A DNA stretch of 6,062 bases, from assembly GCA_020201485.1 (NCBI GenBank), contig JAIVGT010000259.1, positions 1 through 6,062 of the forward strand, written 5' to 3'. How positions within the stretch are numbered: the first letter of the stretch is position 1; every line of letters starts with the position of its first letter. The notes beneath the pieces are model-generated. The model saw only the letters and a list, made by a program, of their open reading frames with translations. It did no database searches and was not told the origin of the DNA. A program made the translations under genes and the position numbers. This stretch comes from Halobacteriales archaeon (GTDB taxonomy: Archaea; Thermoplasmatota; SW-10-69-26; JACQPN01; JAIVGT01). Shown one piece after another: positions 1 to 5,356 of the stretch.

Positions 1-51
1 AACCTGCACGTGAAGCACATGGAGGAGGAGTGGAAGACGAAGCCGTGGTGA
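1..51 (+). CDS. C-terminal end of an unidentified protein (5' end outside window)
   Basis: Frame 1 is open from the first base to a TGA at 49-51 and encodes 16 residues ending in EEEWKTKPW. The segment is highly charged and soluble-looking, with no membrane segment. It is followed by 45 bases before the next start codon. The fragment is too short to assign to any family. It is called because it lies on the same strand as its neighbours, keeps a GC-rich third position and ends at a sensible distance before the next gene. A short chance open frame cannot be excluded. Confidence 0.5.
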   Translation, partial: NLHVKHMEEEWKTKPW

Positions 52-67
52 GGCTCGGACCGGCACG

Positions 68-73
68 TTGAAA
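68..73 (+). promoter_or_regulatory. Possible TATA-like element for the small membrane protein
   Basis: TTGAAA lies 29 to 24 bases before the ATG at 97 and is the least GC-rich patch in the gap. No Shine-Dalgarno motif precedes that ATG. An archaeal TATA box sits about 26 bases before the transcription start, so this placement would give a leaderless mRNA. It is a weak match to the archaeal consensus, and position is the main support. Confidence 0.35.
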
Positions 74-96
74 CCGCCGCGCCGCGCTGCCCGCGC

Positions 97-339
97 ATGG
101 GCTTCGAGGACGTGCTCCTGCCCGCGGGCCTGTTCAACCTCGTGACGCTCGTCGCCGCGCTCGGCCTGTACGCCTGGAAGAGGCCGAGCCGCCCGGCGCT
201 GCGCGTCCTGTTCATCGTCATCGCCGGCACGGGCTTTCATCTCCTCACCGACCTGTTCTTCGACCTCGGCACGGACGGGGAGCACCTGCTCATGCACGCT
301 GTGGCGCTCGGCGCCGTGCTCGTCCTCGCCCTGCCGTAA
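97..339 (+). CDS. Small three-helix membrane protein, function unknown
   Basis: This 80-residue protein is almost entirely hydrophobic. Three likely membrane segments lie at residues 8-27, 35-55 and 63-79, with a basic loop (KRPSRPALR, residues 28-36) after the first. That loop should face the cytoplasm, which puts the N-terminus outside. The second and third helices carry unusual polar residues: H48, D52 and D56 spaced four apart, then E62, H63 and H67. I do not recognise a family. Spacing of four would put these side chains on one helix face, where they could bind a metal or proton, but that is inference. The gene ends 31 bases before the DHH phosphoesterase gene on the same strand, so co-transcription is possible. 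The ATG at 97 lacks a Shine-Dalgarno sequence. Real coding status is likely but not certain for such a short gene. Confidence 0.65.
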   Translation: MGFEDVLLPAGLFNLVTLVAALGLYAWKRPSRPALRVLFIVIAGTGFHLLTDLFFDLGTDGEHLLMHAVALGAVLVLALP

Positions 340-370
340 GAGCCAAGCCCGCAGCGCGCCTGCCCGCCCC

Positions 371-1414
371 GTGGCCCGGCGCAACCTGCCCGACGCGGAG
401 TTCTTCCAGCCCGCCTGGCTCAAGGAGCGCAAGCTCGCGGCGCGCGTCCTCGGCCGGGCGCGCCAGGGGCAGGTCCTGCACGTCACGCATGGCGGCTGCC
501 TCGACGGCGCGGCGAGCGACGTCGTCGTGCGCCTCAGGCACGGCTCGCCCCAGGTGAGCACGCTGTTCAGCGAGCCCTCCATGGTCACGTCGCACCTGGC
601 GCGCATCGCCGGCGCGCGCATCGATGGGCAAGGCCGCTCCCTGCTGCTGAGCGACGTCAGCCCGCAGCTCGACCAGCGCGCGCAGCTCGAAGGGGCGTTG
701 GGCCAGCTCAACGAGCTCGGCTGGCGCATCGAGTGGCGCGACCATCACGCGAAGCAGTGGGAGCAGGGCATGCTGGAGGCGGTGCGCAGGAAGGCCGACC
801 ACGTGCGCGTCAGCCTGGACAACGACGAGTCCGGGGCGAGCCTGTGCCAGCTCGACCTGCTGCCCCAGGACAAGTTCGCCGCGGAGCTGGCCGCGGTCGT
901 GCGCGACATCGACCTCTGGCTGCGCAAGGACCCGCGGAGCGAGGTGCTCACCGACGCGCGCCATGCCTTGGGCAGCGAGGCGTTCGTGGCGAAGGTGGTG
1001 CGCGACCGCGTCGTGCTCGACGACGAGCTGCGCGCCGCGGCGCAGCGGCACCGGGCGGAGTTCGAGCGCGACCTGGCGCGTGCCTTGGCGCGGGTGCGCA
1101 TCGTGCAGGGCGCGCACAAGGTGGGCGTGGTCTACGGCGACTTCCCCGGCTCGCAGGCGTGCGACGCGCTGCGCCAGCAGCTCGGCACCGACGTGGAGCT
1201 GGCGCTGAAGCCCGACGGGAAGTTCAGCCTCCGGTCCCGCAAGGGCATCGAGATCCACCGCATCGCGCAGGCGCACGGCGGCGGGGGGCATCCGAACGCG
1301 AGCGGCGGGAAGCTGCGTGTCGCCGGAGCGGGATGGCTCGCCTACTGGGCGACGCGCGGCTGGGTCGCGGAGGCGCGCGCCATCGCCCGGGATGCCAGTG
1401 CACCTCGAGCCTGA
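371..1414 (+). CDS. DHH/DHHA1 family phosphoesterase (NrnB/RecJ superfamily)
   Basis: This 347-residue soluble protein should be a metal-dependent phosphoesterase that cleaves short oligoribonucleotides, cyclic (di)nucleotides or related phosphodiesters. The DHH catalytic domain covers roughly residues 33-210. Motif I is HGGCLDG (H40 to G46), motif II contains D95 (SDVSP), motif III is the D124-H125-H126 signature, and motif IV includes the DIDLW stretch at 179-183. These Asp/His residues are expected to hold two Mn ions. The substrate-binding DHHA1 domain ends in GGGGHPNASGG (303-313), the classic signature. Motif I follows the H-G-x-C-x-D-G pattern I recall from one DHH subgroup rather than the NPDxD form of NrnA or the DxD form of RecJ, so it keeps only one Asp there. 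The start is a GTG at 371; no ATG lies close by in frame and no ribosome site is visible, as in other leaderless-looking genes here. The family is secure, but the substrate cannot be read from the sequence. Confidence 0.9.
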   Translation: MARRNLPDAEFFQPAWLKERKLAARVLGRARQGQVLHVTHGGCLDGAASDVVVRLRHGSPQVSTLFSEPSMVTSHLARIAGARIDGQGRSLLLSDVSPQLDQRAQLEGALGQLNELGWRIEWRDHHAKQWEQGMLEAVRRKADHVRVSLDNDESGASLCQLDLLPQDKFAAELAAVVRDIDLWLRKDPRSEVLTDARHALGSEAFVAKVVRDRVVLDDELRAAAQRHRAEFERDLARALARVRIVQGAHKVGVVYGDFPGSQACDALRQQLGTDVELALKPDGKFSLRSRKGIEIHRIAQAHGGGGHPNASGGKLRVAGAGWLAYWATRGWVAEARAIARDASAPRA

Positions 1415-1458
1415 CATGTCCGCCCTGCGGAAACCGTAGTGCAAGGCTCTGAGGAGAC

Positions 1459-1484
1459 GCGGGCCCCTTGTGGTCCGGGTCCGC
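1459..1484 (+). other. Hairpin in the gap before the winged-helix regulator
   Basis: GCGGGCCC at 1459-1466 pairs with GGGTCCGC at 1477-1484, giving eight base pairs including one G-U, around a 10-base loop. It sits 45 bases after the DHH stop codon and about 37 bases before the regulator's GTG. It is not followed by a T run, so a terminator role is weak. An operator or RNA hairpin is an alternative. In such GC-rich DNA, chance stems of this size are not rare. Confidence 0.35.
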
Positions 1485-1490
1485 ATGCGG
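1481..1490. promoter_or_regulatory. Perfect 10-bp palindrome, possible operator
   Basis: CCGCATGCGG is a perfect palindrome immediately upstream of the AT-richer patch at 1492-1501, and it overlaps the 3' arm of the preceding hairpin. A dimeric winged-helix protein could bind such a site next to its own promoter, so autoregulation by the gene at 1522 is plausible. That is inference from position and symmetry only. Confidence 0.3.
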
Positions 1491-1491
1491 G

Positions 1492-1501
1492 ATTGGTAGA
1501 A
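1492..1501 (+). promoter_or_regulatory. Possible TATA-like element for the regulator gene
   Basis: ATTGGTAGAA lies 30 to 21 bases before the GTG at 1522 and is AT-rich compared with its surroundings. The spacing fits an archaeal promoter with transcription starting close to the start codon. It is not a strong consensus match. Confidence 0.3.
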
Positions 1502-1510
1502 GCTTGATGT

Positions 1511-1514
1511 GAGG
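1511..1514 (+). promoter_or_regulatory. Shine-Dalgarno-like GAGG deciding the regulator start
   Basis: GAGG ends seven bases before the GTG at 1522, normal spacing for pairing with the 3' end of 16S rRNA. It favours that GTG over the in-frame ATGs at 1537 and 1549, neither of which has such a motif. The same GAGGAA hexamer sits at the same distance before the ATG at 5903. Confidence 0.5.
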
Positions 1515-1521
1515 AAACGCG

Positions 1522-2421
1522 GTGACGCGGCGTAGCATGGCCCCTGGAATGCAAGGCGAGGCCGCCGCGCCAACGCTCGACGCGCTCTTCCTCGAGCTCG
1601 CCAGCCCGCACCGCTTGCGGTTCCTCCTCGAGCTGCGCCAGGCCCCGCGCGGCGCCAGCCAGCTGGCGAAGCTGAGCGGTGTGAGCGTCCAGGAGGGCAT
1701 GCGCCACCTCGGCCGCCTGCAGGAGCTGCACCTCGTGCAGCGGCGGGGCGACCGCGAGTACGTGCTCACCTCCCTCGGCCAGGCCATCTGCGCCACGTTC
1801 CCGTACAGCGAGGCGCTCATGCGCCACGCCGACTTCGTCCTCGGCCACGACCTGTCGTGGCTGCCGCAGCACATCCGCGCCACGGACCTGCTCCAGGCGC
1901 CGCGCTCGCACGGCCCGGAGAGCGAGCACATCATGGCGCAGGAGCAGGTCACGACCAGCGCGACGCGCCTGCTGTGCCGCGCCGCGGACCAGCTCTTCTG
2001 GCACGTGCCGTCGCGCATGGCCCCGCCCGCGCCGGAAGGCCGGACGTGGAACGCCGTGTACACGCCGAGCGTCGTGACGAACGAGCGCTTCTTCGACATC
2101 CCCAAGGTCGCCCTCCAGCTCCGCGCGGGCGCGCCCATGGGCCGGTGGCGCGTGACGGTCGTGCGCGAGCTGCCCTTCATGCTCACCGTGACGGAGACGG
2201 AGGGCGTGATGTTCCTGCGCGACACAAGGGGCAAGCTCGACTTCAGCGAGATGGTGCGCAGCTCCGACCCGGCCTTCCGCGACTGGGCCGTCGCCGTCTT
2301 CCGGCACTTCGAGGCGCAGGGCGTGGTCGCGTTCGACGCGACGCGCGGCGACCGCCTCGAGGAATGGCGCGAGCGCATGCTCGACGCGGCGAAGCGCGTG
2401 GCCGCGCCGGGCCCGCAGTGA
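1522..2421 (+). CDS. Winged-helix transcriptional regulator, archaeal FilR1-like (COG4742-type)
   Basis: This 299-residue protein should be a cytosolic DNA-binding regulator. Residues about 20-90 form a winged-helix domain: helix 1 contains ASPHRLRFLLEL, the turn and recognition helix run from residue 45 to 69 (ASQLAKLSGVSVQEGMRHL), and the wing contains RRGDREYVLTSLG. Next comes the segment HDLSWLPQHIR (109-119), which matches the 'HDL..IP..I' stretch that opens the middle domain of archaeal FilR1-type regulators. The rest, to about residue 295, is a mixed alpha/beta sensor-like region without an obvious ligand motif. The start is a GTG with GAGG seven bases upstream; alternative ATGs at 1537 and 1549 would remove only the unstructured N-terminus. 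The gene stands alone after a 107-base gap holding a hairpin and a palindrome. Its targets are unknown; itself or the neighbouring genes are possible. The fold is confident, the FilR1 link moderately so. Confidence 0.82.
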   Translation: MTRRSMAPGMQGEAAAPTLDALFLELASPHRLRFLLELRQAPRGASQLAKLSGVSVQEGMRHLGRLQELHLVQRRGDREYVLTSLGQAICATFPYSEALMRHADFVLGHDLSWLPQHIRATDLLQAPRSHGPESEHIMAQEQVTTSATRLLCRAADQLFWHVPSRMAPPAPEGRTWNAVYTPSVVTNERFFDIPKVALQLRAGAPMGRWRVTVVRELPFMLTVTETEGVMFLRDTRGKLDFSEMVRSSDPAFRDWAVAVFRHFEAQGVVAFDATRGDRLEEWRERMLDAAKRVAAPGPQ

Positions 2422-2439
2422 GCCCGCGCTCACCCACCC

Positions 2440-2448
2440 TTTCAAGAT
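2440..2448 (+). promoter_or_regulatory. Possible TATA-like element for queC
   Basis: TTTCAAGAT lies 30 to 22 bases before the GTG of queC and is the only AT-rich stretch in a 48-base gap. No good Shine-Dalgarno motif precedes the GTG. This is the clearest of the leaderless-type promoters in the window, though still without a mapped start. Confidence 0.42.
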
Positions 2449-2469
2449 GCCAGGGCAGCTTCCCGCATC

Positions 2470-3126
2470 GTGGCCGGCCTCGCCATCGTGCTCCTGTCCG
2501 GGGGCATCGACTCCGCGGTGACCCTCGCCTGGACGCTGCGCCAAGGCCACGAGGTCCTGCCCCTCACCTTCGACTACCACGGCCGGCCGGGCCGCGAGGT
2601 CGAGGCCTTGGAGGCGCAGCTCGACCGCGCCCGGGGCCGGGGGGCCGCGCGCCCGCTCGTGCGCGTCCCGCTCCCGTTCCTGCGCGAGGTCGAGGACATG
2701 CCGCGCATCCCGGAGCACCTGCGCGGCGCGCCCGAGGGCTACATCCCGGTGCGCAACCTGGCCTTCTACGCCCTCGCCGCCAGCTTCGCCGAGACGGAGG
2801 GCGCGCAGCTCATCGTCGGCGGCCACAACGGCATCGACCCGGAGCTGTTCCCGGACAGCAGCCCGCGCTTCTTCGCGCAGCTCAACGAGCTGTTCCGCCT
2901 CGGCGCGTGGAGCCACGCCCGCCAGCCGTTCCGCGTCGCCCTGCCCGTGAGCGGCAAGAGCAAGGCGGAGGTGGTGCGCCTGGGCACGGAGCTGGGCGTG
3001 CCCTTCGCGCTCACCTGGAGCTGCTACCACGACGGCAAGGCGCACTGCGGACGCTGCCGGAGCTGCGTGGAGCGCCAGGAGGCCTTCGCCGAGCGCGGAT
3101 TGTCCGATCCTGCGCCGTACGCTTGA
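2470..3126 (+). CDS. queC: 7-cyano-7-deazaguanine (preQ0) synthase QueC
   Basis: QueC uses ATP and ammonia to convert 7-carboxy-7-deazaguanine to preQ0. In archaea preQ0 is exchanged into tRNA position 15 and becomes archaeosine; in bacteria it leads to queuosine. The 218-residue length is typical. The ATP-binding PP-loop SGGIDS is at residues 10-15. The middle holds the family signatures YIPVRNLAFYALA and IVGGHNGIDPELFPD, and PVSGKSKAEVVRLG follows. The zinc site near the C-terminus is TWSCY with C185, C193, C196 and C199. The usual FDYGQ stretch reads FDYHGR here, a local deviation from bacterial QueC. The start is a GTG at 2470, directly before the first beta strand, as expected. No queD or queE lies in the window, so the pathway partners must be elsewhere. 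The cysteines and PP-loop are intact, so the enzyme should be active. Confidence 0.93.
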   Translation: MAGLAIVLLSGGIDSAVTLAWTLRQGHEVLPLTFDYHGRPGREVEALEAQLDRARGRGAARPLVRVPLPFLREVEDMPRIPEHLRGAPEGYIPVRNLAFYALAASFAETEGAQLIVGGHNGIDPELFPDSSPRFFAQLNELFRLGAWSHARQPFRVALPVSGKSKAEVVRLGTELGVPFALTWSCYHDGKAHCGRCRSCVERQEAFAERGLSDPAPYA

Positions 3127-3129
3127 TGG
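3123..3129 (+). promoter_or_regulatory. Possible promoter element overlapping the queC stop codon
   Basis: TTGATGG begins 29 bases before the peroxiredoxin ATG and contains the queC stop codon. The identical seven bases occur 29 bases before the Rieske gene's ATG. The peroxiredoxin ATG has no Shine-Dalgarno sequence, which fits a leaderless transcript. The match to an archaeal TATA box is poor, so this rests on position and recurrence. Confidence 0.25.
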
Positions 3130-3151
3130 TCCCGCGGCGCGATGCGCGCGC

Positions 3152-3592
3152 ATGCTGCGCGTGGGCGACCGGGCTCCCGGCTTCGCCGCCCAGGACCAGG
3201 ACGGGGAGCTGCGCACCCTCGACGCGCTGCGCGGCCAGCACGTCGTGCTCTTCTTCTATCCGGCGGACGAGACGCCCGGCTGCACGGCCGAGGCGTGCGC
3301 GTTCCGCGACGAGGCGGAGGCGTTGCGCGCGGCGGGCGTGGCGGTGCTGGGCGTGAGCACGCAGGGCGTGGCGTCCCACGCGCGCTTCGCCGCGCGGCAC
3401 GGCCTGCCCTACCCGTTGCTCGCGGACGTGGACAAGGCCCTCTGCAAGGCGTACGGCGCGCTCGGCCTCCTCGGGGTGGCGAAGCGGGTCACGTACCTCA
3501 TCGCGCCTGATGGTCGCATCGCGCGGGTCTGGCAGCGCGTGAGCCCGGCCGGGCACGCGCGCGAGGTCCTGGCCGCGCTGCAGCCGGCGTGA
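3152..3592 (+). CDS. bcp: Peroxiredoxin of the BCP/PrxQ type (thioredoxin-dependent peroxidase)
   Basis: This cytosolic enzyme reduces hydrogen peroxide and organic hydroperoxides using thioredoxin-like donors. The 146-residue protein opens with LRVGDRAPGF, the standard N-terminus of the family, and follows the thioredoxin fold throughout. The catalytic segment is FYPADETPGCTAEACAFRD: T41 and the peroxidatic C44 are followed by C49, giving the CX4C pair of atypical two-Cys PrxQ enzymes that form an intramolecular disulfide. R112 (KRVTYLI) is the expected active-site arginine. A third cysteine, C98, precedes the usual KAYG motif. The ATG at 3152 is chosen because it gives the exact family N-terminus; an ATG at 3142 is in another frame. 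The gene starts 25 bases after queC, and the next gene follows by about 34 bases. OsmC farther downstream covers organic peroxides, so the pair may act together. Confidence 0.93.
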   Translation: MLRVGDRAPGFAAQDQDGELRTLDALRGQHVVLFFYPADETPGCTAEACAFRDEAEALRAAGVAVLGVSTQGVASHARFAARHGLPYPLLADVDKALCKAYGALGLLGVAKRVTYLIAPDGRIARVWQRVSPAGHAREVLAALQPA

Positions 3593-3612
3593 CAGGCATG
3601 GCGGGTGGACGT

Positions 3613-3617
3613 GAGGG
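3613..3617 (+). promoter_or_regulatory. Shine-Dalgarno-like GAGGG before the membrane protein gene
   Basis: GAGGG ends nine bases before the ATG at 3627 but only three before the in-frame TTG at 3621. The spacing therefore favours the ATG as the real start. Confidence 0.42.
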
Positions 3618-3626
3618 TTCTTGGCC

Positions 3627-4481
3627 ATGGACGCGGAGCGCTGGCCGATGGAGGGCCCCCGCCAGCGCTGGCTCCTCGGCGCGCATCCGACGCGCACGAA
3701 GGTCGGAGCCTGCTCGCTCGCCTGCCTCGGCGTGGTGCTCGCTGTCGTCGCGTGGCGCGAGGGCCTGGCGCCGGGCTCCTGGGCTTTGCCCTTCGTGCTC
3801 GCCGCGCCCCCCCTCGCCGGGCTCGCCTACGCGGGCTGGAACGGCGGGCCCCTGGTCGCCGTGCCCGTGACGCAGCTCGGCGCCCTCCTTGCCGCGCTCG
3901 ACGGCGCGACGGGCCTCGTCGCGCAGCACGCGTACGTCGTGTTCGCGCTGCCCGCCGGGCTGGCCGCGTTCGGCATCGCCGCGCACACGTCCCAGGTCGA
4001 GGTCGGCGGCGGCCGGCCGCTCGGCGACGCGCGCCTCGGAGCGGCGCTGCTCTTCCTCTGGCTCGTCGTGGTCGGCGGGTGGGCCCTGCTCCTCGCGCAG
4101 CGGCCGCTCGCCGTCCTCGGGCCCGCGCTCGTCGGCCGGCCGGAGTGGCTGGGCTGGCTGCGCAGCTTCACGCTCTGGGCTCCCGCCGGGTTCGCCCTGG
4201 GCTGGGCCGTGGTGCGGCGCGGTCCGGCGTTGGCCTTCGCCCTCGCCACGACGCCAGCCTGGGCCTGGTACCTGGCGCAGTGGCTGGGCGCGGACCCGCG
4301 CGCGCCCCTGCAGCAGGTGGGCGAGGCGCTGCTGCCGCCGAGCGTGGACGCCCTGCGCGGGCCGCTCCTCCTCGCCCTCGGGCTGCTCGCGATGCTCCTG
4401 GCCGTCGCCTTCGAGCCGGCCTGGCCCCGGCCGATGCAGCGCTCGCTCGCCCGCGGGGGCGCTCGCGCGCAGCAAGGTTGA
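3627..4481 (+). CDS. Polytopic integral membrane protein, function unknown
   Basis: The 284-residue product has about seven or eight hydrophobic segments, near residues 28-43, 52-71, 74-91, 99-119, 137-157, 180-196, 200-221 and 245-268. They are separated by short loops, and the N-terminus is hydrophilic and Arg-containing (MDAERWPMEGPRQRW). It is rich in Trp, Ala, Leu and Gly. The few histidines (H20, H101, H120) do not form paired heme ligands, and I see no transporter signature, ATPase motif or Cys motif. I do not recognise the family. It lies between the peroxiredoxin and the Rieske protein, whose ATG is 25 bases beyond its stop, so a membrane partner for a redox protein is conceivable but unproven. 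ATG 3627 is preferred over TTG 3621 because of GAGGG at 3613-3617. The run of membrane segments supports this frame over the other long open frames here. Confidence 0.8.
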   Translation: MDAERWPMEGPRQRWLLGAHPTRTKVGACSLACLGVVLAVVAWREGLAPGSWALPFVLAAPPLAGLAYAGWNGGPLVAVPVTQLGALLAALDGATGLVAQHAYVVFALPAGLAAFGIAAHTSQVEVGGGRPLGDARLGAALLFLWLVVVGGWALLLAQRPLAVLGPALVGRPEWLGWLRSFTLWAPAGFALGWAVVRRGPALAFALATTPAWAWYLAQWLGADPRAPLQQVGEALLPPSVDALRGPLLLALGLLAMLLAVAFEPAWPRPMQRSLARGGARAQQG

Positions 4482-4484
4482 TGG
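4478..4484 (+). promoter_or_regulatory. Possible promoter element overlapping the membrane protein stop codon
   Basis: TTGATGG starts 29 bases before the ATG at 4507 and includes the upstream stop codon. The sequence and distance are identical to those of the element at 3123-3129. No ribosome site precedes the ATG, consistent with a leaderless mRNA. The evidence is positional and modest. Confidence 0.25.
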
Positions 4485-4506
4485 GAACGACGCGCATCGC
4501 CTGCCC

Positions 4507-5244
4507 ATGGGCGCCTTCGCGGCCTGGCAGAAGCGGCGCGCCGCGTGGAAGACGCTGCGCAGCGGCGACCCCTGGGTCTGCCCGTACTGCCGCAGCATCC
4601 ACCCGCAGTTCGAGGTCGGCGGCACGCGCTTCGGCTTCGGCTACCCGAGCGTGAAGCTGGGCTGCTGCGGCAAGGTCGCCTTCATGCTCAAGGACCCGAA
4701 GAGCGGCGCCCTCATGAGCTTCACGCGCATCGGCGACGGCAAGGCGGACTGGCTGCCGAAGGAGGCGTACTTCGCCTGGCACCAGGAGCAGAAGGAGCCG
4801 CGCGGCTACCGCGAGGGGCTGCACGCGGACCTGCAGCGCCCGGAGCCCGGCTCGCGCGCCAAGCCGGCGCACCAGGCGGAGACGGTGCAGCTCGCGCCGC
4901 CCGCGCCTGCGCCCGCCTCGAACACCGTCGTGCCGAAGCCCGTGGCCTGGGTCGCCGTGGGCAAGGTGCAGGACCTGAAGCCCGACCAGGCGAAGGTCGT
5001 CGAGGTCAACGGGCAGCGCATCGCCCTGTACAACGTGGCTGGCCAGCTCTTCGCCACGCAGGACACGTGCAAGCACGCCGGCCGGAGCCTGGGGCAGAGC
5101 GTGCTCGAGGACGGCATGGTGACGTGCAACGGCCACGGCTGGCGCTACGACGTGCGCACCGGCATCGCCGAGCACAACCCTGACATCGCCCTGCAGCGCT
5201 ACCCGGTGAAGGTCGAGGGCGACACCGTCCTCCTCGCCGCCTGA
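4507..5244 (+). CDS. Zinc-ribbon-like domain fused to a Rieske [2Fe-2S] ferredoxin domain
   Basis: This 245-residue protein has two parts. Residues about 1-100 contain CPYC (C25, C28) and a second pair, C53-C54 (GCCGK), with H32 nearby; this looks like a zinc-ribbon or other metal knuckle on a beta-rich domain that I cannot name. A Pro/Ala-rich linker runs from about 104 to 145. Residues 146-245 are a Rieske domain: C188-x-H190 and C207-x2-H210, separated by 16 residues, bind the two irons, followed by GWRYDVRTG. The second box reads CNGH rather than the common CPxH. There is no signal peptide or membrane segment and no extra disulfide cysteines, so a soluble, low-potential, ferredoxin-type electron carrier is most likely. 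Its partner is unknown. The ATG at 4507 gives a clean N-terminus 25 bases after the membrane protein. The Rieske part is secure; the zinc call is inference from cysteine spacing. Confidence 0.9.
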   Translation: MGAFAAWQKRRAAWKTLRSGDPWVCPYCRSIHPQFEVGGTRFGFGYPSVKLGCCGKVAFMLKDPKSGALMSFTRIGDGKADWLPKEAYFAWHQEQKEPRGYREGLHADLQRPEPGSRAKPAHQAETVQLAPPAPAPASNTVVPKPVAWVAVGKVQDLKPDQAKVVEVNGQRIALYNVAGQLFATQDTCKHAGRSLGQSVLEDGMVTCNGHGWRYDVRTGIAEHNPDIALQRYPVKVEGDTVLLAA

Positions 5245-5251
5245 GCGCTGC

Positions 5252-5308
5252 GGTCCGGGCGCACGGCGAGGCTGCGCCGGGCCGGACCTTCCTCCCACCC
5301 TCGTTTTC
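5252..5308 (+). terminator. Hairpin followed by pyrimidine-rich, T-containing tract
   Basis: GGTCCGG at 5252-5258 pairs with CCGGACC at 5282-5288, and inside it GCGCA at 5259-5263 pairs with TGCGC at 5273-5277, leaving a bulge at 5278-5281 and a nine-base loop. The stem starts eight bases after the Rieske stop codon. A pyrimidine-rich tract follows and ends in TTTT at 5304-5307. This would end the Rieske transcript before osmC. Archaeal terminators rely mainly on T tracts, and this one is short, so efficiency is uncertain. Confidence 0.5.
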
Positions 5309-5356
5309 CGCGCGAAAGCCTCATGGCGAGGCCCCGCCTTGCCCGGCGCGATACCC

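Noticed and set aside
1415..1521. A tRNA or other structured RNA in the gap before the regulator
   Set aside because: There is one hairpin but no cloverleaf, no acceptor pairing and no T-loop motif.
290..1573. A 427-codon open frame on the - strand
   Set aside because: It is antisense to the DHH phosphoesterase gene, has no recognisable domain and is rich in Arg, Ala and Leu. It is a GC-driven shadow.
1342..3216. A 624-codon open frame on the - strand
   Set aside because: It lies wholly opposite the regulator and queC genes, whose products show clear family motifs. The translation is a low-complexity mix of Ala, Arg, Gly, His and Pro, typical of antisense frames in very GC-rich DNA where stop codons are rare.
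1857..3356. A 499-codon + strand frame across the regulator, queC and peroxiredoxin
   Set aside because: It is an alternative frame of three genes with conserved motifs, and its product is Arg/Ala/Pro-rich without structure.
3889..4506. An upstream in-frame extension of the Rieske protein
   Set aside because: The extension would overlap nearly all of the membrane protein gene, and its sequence is a Ser/Arg/Pro-rich shadow. The product becomes sensible only from the ATG at 4507.
4481..4654. An ATG at 4481 overlapping the membrane protein stop, as if translationally coupled
   Set aside because: It is in a different frame from the Rieske protein and leads only into an Arg-rich shadow frame.
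1473..5259. A shared 8-mer GGTCCGGG in two intergenic hairpins (1473-1479 region and 5252-5259)
   Set aside because: The flanking bases differ and the two stems pair differently; in DNA this GC-rich an 8-base match is expected by chance.
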